Part shown: positions 58,655 to 64,000 of the stretch, piece after piece
Layout: the number at the start of each line of letters is the position of its first letter
Numbering within the stretch: the first letter of the stretch is position 1
From: Phragmites australis
Lineage: Eukaryota; Streptophyta; Magnoliopsida; Poales; Poaceae
DNA: 64,000 nt
Direction: 5' to 3'
Assembly (NCBI RefSeq): GCF_958298935.1
Contig: NC_084936.1
Coordinates: 5,587,501-5,651,500, forward strand
Program-made: the position numbers and the translations under genes
The notes under the pieces: model-generated
What the model saw: the letters and a program-made list of their open reading frames with translations, nothing else
Told to the model about the DNA's origin: nothing
Databases searched by the model: none

Positions 58655-58990
58655 GTTATACTACTATAGAAAATGTCATCATTACCAGTACAAAATTGAC
58701 ATCATTGTCGGTTTTTAAAACGACAGTGAATAAGCAACAGTGATAATCTATGATTATCATTGCCGGTTCTAGAACGGACAGTGATTGTACATAGCACTGC
58801 CGGTTCGTAATACAAACCGGCAATGATACAAGCTATTACCGTGAGTTCTTAATCTTATTCTACTCGATTTGTATACGCAATATGCCGGTTCATAACTGGA
58901 ATCGGTAGTGATACTCAATCCAGGATAAAAAAAAATTAAGCATTAATAGTGATACTTAAATGAGATTAGTATTACTAATTGCCATATTAA
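58655..58990. repeat. TGCCGGTT-type motif cluster, CACTA-like subterminal region
   Basis: Motifs of the form ACTGCCGGTTCGTAATA, AAACCGGCAATGATA, TTGCCGGTTCTAGAAC and ATGCCGGTTCATAAC occur in both orientations over 300 bases, in the style of CACTA ends whose host family differs from the TTTGCCGAGTG one. A possible start, ACTACTATAGAAAATG, is at 58659. The opposite end was not found. Confidence 0.5.
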
Positions 58991-59078
58991 TTGAGTTCAT
59001 ATTATACTAATTACACCAAAAGCTACCATTAGCATACGACAGTGCATAAAACCCTAACACACGCGTTGACTACCCATG

Positions 59079-59496
59079 GCCGAGATGATACTCGACCCAC
59101 GATCGGAAGTCGTCATCGCCATCATCGCTGTCATCGTTGCTGCTGTCGTCCTCGTCGTGGGAGTTGTTGTTGTCAGTGCCGGCGGTGGCGACACCATCTC
59201 TAAGGTCCACCTCTTGCTCTTCCTCTCCCTCCTCATCCTCATCGTCATCGTCGTCATCATCGTCGTCCCCCTCCTCCTCCTCCGAGCTCTTTCGGGCTTC
59301 TTGGCATTCAGCTCGTCGATGAAGAGATCCCACCACATCGTCTGATGATGGGGATCTTGGAAAAAATGTCAGAGTCCGAGGAGGTCTAGGGAGCCTCGTC
59401 CGACGACCCGCTCGACGGGGCCTCCTCCTCCCCGGACGAGGTCGCGGGTGTGGGAGGTGTCCTCGAAGGTGGCGATGGAGGTGGTAGCGGATCCAT
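59079..59496 (-). pseudogene. Acidic low-complexity protein, frame-broken
   Basis: On the minus strand an ATG at 59496 opens MDPLPPPSPPSRTPPTPATS and SGEEEAPSSGSSDEAP, then a stop near 59386. In another frame from about 59336 the sequence continues EARKSSEEEEGDDDDDDDDD, EGEEEQEVDL and DDFRSWVEYHLGHG to a stop at 59070. Together these look like one proline/serine then aspartate/glutamate-rich protein broken by a frameshift near 59340-59390, or two exons. No domain is recognised. It sits beside CACTA-like repeats, so it may be a gene carried by that element. Confidence 0.4.
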
Positions 59497-59599
59497 GGGT
59501 CGCGCAGAGGTGTAGGCGGCCGGTGGTGGGTGCGAGAGAGAGAGCAAGCAAGCGGGAGTGAGCGAGCGAGCGCAGAGGTGTAGCCACACTTGGTTGCTC

Positions 59600-60485
59600 A
59601 ATTAAATCATTCCTTACTTCTGGCACTGTCGTGTTCGTGTTTTATTTTCACTTTTCTTCTAGTTTTTGAACGTGTGGAATCGAGGGCTTCATGGGGTGTT
59701 CAGCGAGTGGCTCAAAATTTGGCAAAATTGGCAAACAGGATGAGACCGATGAAGAGGAAGAAGAGGAGCAATCAGAGCATTCAGATGGATAGACTGAACA
59801 AGAGGTAGGAAAGGTCACACTGGAGGGTGCTAGTCAGTTCTTCGTTCTCATGCAAACAACATGATGTTCCCGGTGAATCCTGTTTTCTCCATTAACCTCC
59901 TCATCTTGATTTCCTTGCTGTTCGAAACAGGGCGAGACCGATCAAAATGAAGAGGAGTAGCAGGAGGATAATGGTAGCAGCTACCTGGGTCGGGACGTGC
60001 AAGGAAGTGTTTCCAATGAAACCTGAACGTGGCTAATATTTGTTCCTCTTCCTAATCAGATTTTCACGATTCAATTAACTAATCGATACTGATATAAAAA
60101 GCTTAGGTAGAAAACTTTCGATCTCCACCATCTATCGTCTTTGATTGTAGGGCTGGGATCTCCACCATCTATTGTGCCTGAATGGTGCTTCTCATTTAGG
60201 CATCATGCATCCAGCACAATGGTTGAGGTCAAAACTAGATATAGCCGGAAAAAAAGTATGGGTGATGGCACCGTCAGATGTGTTGCAAGCACCATTAATT
60301 TTTTTCAAGACAACGGAAGTATAACTTCACAGCTATTTTTTTTAAAAAAAAGGCACTTAAATTCGTGTCCAAGAGAATTATTCCAATTTTGGTGGTCTAG
60401 ACGTACATCCATGCCTTCAACCAACTGAGCTGCAAGCGCCATTAATGCTACAGTCCGGACACTTTTCAATCATCCCAGTATCATA
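59600..60485. other. Region before the mariner element
   Basis: No gene is supported. Two exon-like pieces, AACAGGATGAGACCGATGAA at 59737 and CAGGGCGAGACCGATCAAAA at 59929, resemble each other and encode acidic peptides, the second preceded by a plausible splice acceptor. They may be debris of the acidic gene nearby. Confidence 0.3.
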
Positions 60486-62600
60486 CTCTGTCCGTCCCAC
60501 TTTGTTAGGCGCCGATTGATTTCCGATTTGTCCCGTTTTGTTAGGTGCTAATTAGGACCACCCTCGACGAACGCTTCGAATACACACGGGCATTGATTAG
60601 AACCTCGCTCGGCGACGCTTCGATCGCACGCTATTGCATGCAGCCATGCTAGCTTCTGCATGCGGCAGGCGAGAATAAGAATAGAGTAAAGGAGGGAGGC
60701 CATGGGCGGCAGGCGAGAACTCATAGCGGCAAACTCGTTCGAGCGAATCGCCGGACTCGACGACGAGGACGACACTGCGAAGTCATTCAGTGGCGCGTCA
60801 GAGAGTTCATGGAAGCTGGCGATGGAGACGAGGATGACTCAACGGCGAGGGAGATGAAGACGTTGCGGACTCGTTCGACACCGGCGATCTCTTAGAGGCA
60901 ATACATGGCGAGCGAGCGAAGAAACACCCGTGGACTTGACCGACGCTGAGATGGAAGACAACGTCGAAGCAGCGAAGAAATGAGCTGTGGCTAATGTAGC
61001 AAAGTTTCTTGAAGATTATGAGAAGGCTGCAGTAGAGATTCTGTAGTTTTGGAATGATCCCTAGTTAATCATTAAGAAACTCTAAGGCTTCCATAACAAT
61101 ATATGGATCACATTGTACCGTTCCAAGGCTTTCCAAGGTTTGCTTCTTCATGTGCGGAATAGCGTAATGTTGGCCGCCTTTATGCCGCAAAATCTCCCTC
61201 ATGCACGACTGTTGAGTAAGAAATACACGATTAGATATTTCTGTTGGGTATTCTTCGTATGCTTGCATAACCTTGTTAACGATATCTTCAACATTATTTG
61301 GAGATGATTTCTGGAACAAAGACTGAATGGCTGCAGAAAAAACCAAGGTCCAGTATGTTGAGATCTGGAGAATTAGGAGGCTGGCAAACTAAACGAATAT
61401 TAAAGCCATCTTCGGTTGCCATTCTACAGAAATCTTCATCATCAATGGAAATGTGTGTCTTTGCATTGTCCTGATGAATATAGATAGTGCTTTCTACTTT
61501 ATGTGCAGGCCATTTTTGCTTGATTGCAGGTAAAACCTTGTCAATAAGAAAGGATATGCTAACTTCCTTAGTCACATATGTCATTGCTTTTGTGATCAAC
61601 GTACCCGCTGGCCTATTTGCACTTCTCCTTTTTGCCGACTCTATAAACGTGAAAGGAGAGAATGTATCATTACCTTGATCATCAAACCTAGGTCTAGCAA
61701 TAGCTGCTAGAAACATGACTTTCTCAATAAAATTCTTGCTTTTAGCTGTTCTCTCTGGTTTATCTTTATCAATGGCTAGGTAATAATTCTGGTATTTCCT
61801 AGTCCTATAGAACCATTTCTCATCAATGTACACCACATTGTACAAATCTCTAAATATGGGTGCATGAGGAATGCTTTGGCTATGGAGCATAGATAAGCAA
61901 AACCGTACATGAGCAACCTTATTTCCATCAGTCAAAGTGAATTTTATGTCATTGGTATGCCTCTTGATTTCACCTTCCTTCAGCCATCTGAACAACGTGC
62001 TCTTGGAGATACTCAAAGCGTGTGCTAGATCTCTGAGAGTTGTGCGATTTCTTAGTGCCACATCTCGAATGGCTTGTGGGGTCAACGTTTACTCGTTTAC
62101 GTCCACAATTCTTGGCCCTCTTATTGCTAACATTGTGCACACCCCCACCAAGCTTACCAGCACGCTATATATGCTGCACAACCCTAAGAGGCACACCGGT
62201 ATCAAGGGCTACGGATTTTGTCATTCCATGATTCAACATGTCAGGAGTAGTCCTCTCCAAAAGCACAGCCATATGGCTTTACACTCATCATCAATTAGGA
62301 AATTTCTTCTTGTACAACCATTGCCATCCACATCTGTACCATAAAGAAAATCAATCAAAATTAGTATATGTAATCAATCAAAATCTGTATGATCAGCATG
62401 CATGGCTATCTGACTCACCATTTGTATGATCAGCCTAGCTGTCACCATCGCCATCATCAGTTGGCAAGTCTAGGTTAACATCTCCACTTACATTTGTGTC
62501 TACATCTTCAACGAGCACTTCAGTTTCATCCTCGTCAGATACATGATCGTCTGATCAAGCCACAAATTATGAACAAGAGGCAAACCAAATAGATCGGGCT
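60486..62600 (-). mobile_element. Mariner-like element (plant MLE), decayed
   Basis: The left end CTCTGTCCGTCCCACTTTG follows TA (60484-60485) and resembles the CTCCCTCCGTCCC-type ends of plant mariner and Stowaway elements. A transposase pseudogene on the minus strand occupies most of the interior. A matching right end was not found before the next repeat region near 62840, so the right limit is approximate. Confidence 0.75.
61065..62340 (-). pseudogene. Mariner-like transposase (DDD type)
   Basis: Minus-strand reading: a degraded N-terminal helix-turn-helix (LIDDECKAIWLC, from 62300) with frame changes and a stop at about 62088, then IRDVALRNRTTLRDLAHALS and SKSTLFRWLKEGEIKRHTN (second HTH), YIDEKWF with the first catalytic aspartate, KVMFLAAIARPRFD, HQDNAKTH with the second, and QPPNSPDLNILDLGFF with the third. 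At the T-run near 61333 a one-base shift moves to SAAIQSLFQ...VFLTQQSCMREI ending at 61065. All three acidic residues are preserved but the frame is broken at least twice. The enzyme would cut element ends at TA sites in the nucleus. Confidence 0.88.
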
Positions 62601-62840
62601 GAAAAAACAGAAGTGGATCAAACTAACTATCACATCCTGAAACGCTAATTGCGTAATTAAGCATGCATAATCATCATAACGTTATGTTTATACATGTTTG
62701 TTTGCAATTCGAGCTTTAAACGTGTTTCAAAAAAATAGGTTGTAGATGGTTTAGAGACACTGAGGAAGCCCCAAATACTTTGGAGGTGAAGAAGGATGGA
62801 AAAAGGAAAAAAAAAAAAGGGGGGGGGGGGAAAGACTAAC
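62601..62840. other. Purine-rich spacer
   Basis: No gene is seen. Bases 62797-62836 are an A-run followed by a G-run of about 12 and AAAG, resembling a long polypurine tract as found before a plus-strand 3' LTR. Confidence 0.4.
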
Positions 62841-62849
62841 CTCGTGGTC

Positions 62850-63700
62850 TGATCGGGGTCACCCGCGGTCTAACCGCTAGGGGGTAGCCACGTGGGCTTC
62901 CCGCGGTCTGACCGACCCATCCCGCGGTCTGACCGCCATAGCATAGAGGCTCCACTTAAGAAAATTAGCCAACTCTCTCACACTCACTCTCTCTCTCACT
63001 CTCACTCTCACTCACTCCTTCTCCCACACCAAGAGAGAAGGATAGATCACCACGACGGCTTTGACGATCGGAGATCGACGGAGGGGACTCCCTGGAGCTT
63101 TCGGGAGGTTTCTCTGAGCTCCTCCCCTCTTCTCCCTCGCCGGAGGAAAGTTCATCCAACCGTAAGCCCATACGCCACCCCGGGACCTGATCTCCAAATC
63201 AGAGCTTCTCCAGAGTGGATTGATCCACTAGAAAGCTTCTGTACACTAAGGTGAGACATCCCCTACCGTTTCCCTGTCATTCCCAAGCTTGAATCGGTCC
63301 TCATTCCATTGAGACCTAAGTTCAACCCTAGCCTAGAGCTTCTCCATGGGGTGTTTTGAGTTTAGGCTGGTGAATGTTGTCCAAATCACCCTAGAAGCAC
63401 TCCACTAGTCCCGTAGAGCATTTCGGTACCCTTCACGATCAAATGCACCATCGGAACCTTCGCCGACGACCCCGCAAAGGTGCAACCAGCAGGTTCTGGC
63501 GGTCTGACCGCCACGACGGTCGGTCTGACCGCCAGACGCCAAAACCTTCTGCAAGCTGCCGGTCTGACCGCCACTTCCACATTGGTCTGGCCGCAGAGCC
63601 TCACGGTCTCACCGCCGGTTGGTCCGGTCTGGCGACCAGAGGCCAAAACCTTCTCCACGCCGGCGATCTGACCGCCACTTCAACTCCGGTCTGACCGCCA
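62850..63700. repeat. GCGGTCTGACCGCC motif array (two clusters)
   Basis: At least eleven copies or near copies occur: four in 62850-62940 and seven in 63495-63705. The core GCGGTCNGACCGC is an odd-length palindrome. Variants differ at the centre or one arm (GGTCTGGCCGC, GATCTGACCGCC, GGTCTCACCGCC). The 550 bases between the clusters have none. Confidence 0.8.
62972..63020. repeat. CT/CA microsatellite
   Basis: Roughly 48 bases of CACTCT and CTCT repeats. Confidence 0.8.
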
Positions 63701-64000
63701 GCCACTTAGACCTATATGCACTTAGGTTGTCTTATCCGGGGTTTCAAACTTTGAAACCCTAATCTTTTGGCGGTCTTTTGCAAATATTTTCGAAACACGA
63801 CGCTCTATTAATATTCAAGCATGCGTCATATGCACACTTCTCCATCATTTGATTAATTATACAATGCATTCTTGATTCGTTTAGAGAGCGTTACGCCGGC
63901 GATCCAAGCGAGTGAAGGGGCCGCCAATCTACCGGAGTTCTGTGAGTGTTGCGCCGGGAGTATCAGGCAACCGCCAAAGCAGTAAGGCAAGCATCTAAGC

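Larger units (their letters stand above)
62841..64000 (+). mobile_element. Probable LTR-type sequence with GGTCTGACCG motifs, runs off the window
   Basis: The block follows a polypurine-like tract. It contains a CT/CA-rich leader (62970-63020), many GGTCTGACCG motifs at both sides, and no conserved coding frame. The CGGTCTGACCG-rich composition and repeat style suggest the LTR or untranslated part of a retroelement. The TG/CA termini and partner LTR are not visible, so the class is open. Confidence 0.4.

Overview
This window is nuclear DNA from a grass (Poaceae). The evidence is a VPS18 gene with many introns and GT/GC-AG splice sites, a GC-rich intronless hexose-transporter gene, wound-induced (DUF3774) genes, and a dense load of grass-type transposons: CACTA elements with TTTGCCGAGTG subterminal repeats, PIF/Harbinger and hAT MITEs, copia and gypsy-like LTRs, a LINE and a mariner. 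The TTTGCCGAGTG-type CACTA slightly favours a panicoid grass, but the species cannot be fixed from sequence alone. There are no bacterial features such as operons or CRISPR arrays.

Layout. 1-4940: a decayed zinc-finger/coiled-coil transposon-type gene, a truncated gypsy-like LTR, and a minus-strand copia remnant (gag, primer site and a 1.7-kb LTR). 5833-22682: VPS18 in 23 exons. I could splice it by eye into an uninterrupted 996-codon frame, although five introns carry a solo LTR, a whole copia element and three DNA transposons. 24101-25642: an STP/MST-type monosaccharide-H+ symporter. 26241-31672: a 5'-truncated LINE, invaded by a 388-bp Tourist-like MITE and by a 2.56-kb PIF-type element carrying only a MYB/SANT-like ORF1. 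32005-34541: two copies of a TTAGTGACGGG-repeat DNA element. 34542-about 44612: a large CACTA with decayed transposase (tnp2/DUF4218/DUF4216) and Transposase_24-type genes; its right end is not visible. 44613-56918: three copies of a 3-4 kb segment. Copies 2 and 3 each carry a wound-induced protein gene and copy 1 has lost it. 56919-64000: a hAT deletion derivative, CACTA-like repeats, a decayed mariner and an LTR-like region built around a repeated GGTCTGACCG motif.

Only four genes look intact: VPS18 (endosome/vacuole tethering), the sugar transporter (plasma membrane) and the two wound-induced genes. They are unrelated in function. Everything else is transposon-derived or unassigned. The most informative structure is the triplicated segment. 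Its copies act as natural empty sites for one another, so several insertions can be placed to the base with their target-site duplications. I found no convincing new biological system. The best leads are the short-palindrome arrays inside three LTR-type sequences, a GC-AG intron in VPS18, the mosaic wound-gene array and the ORF1-only PIF element.
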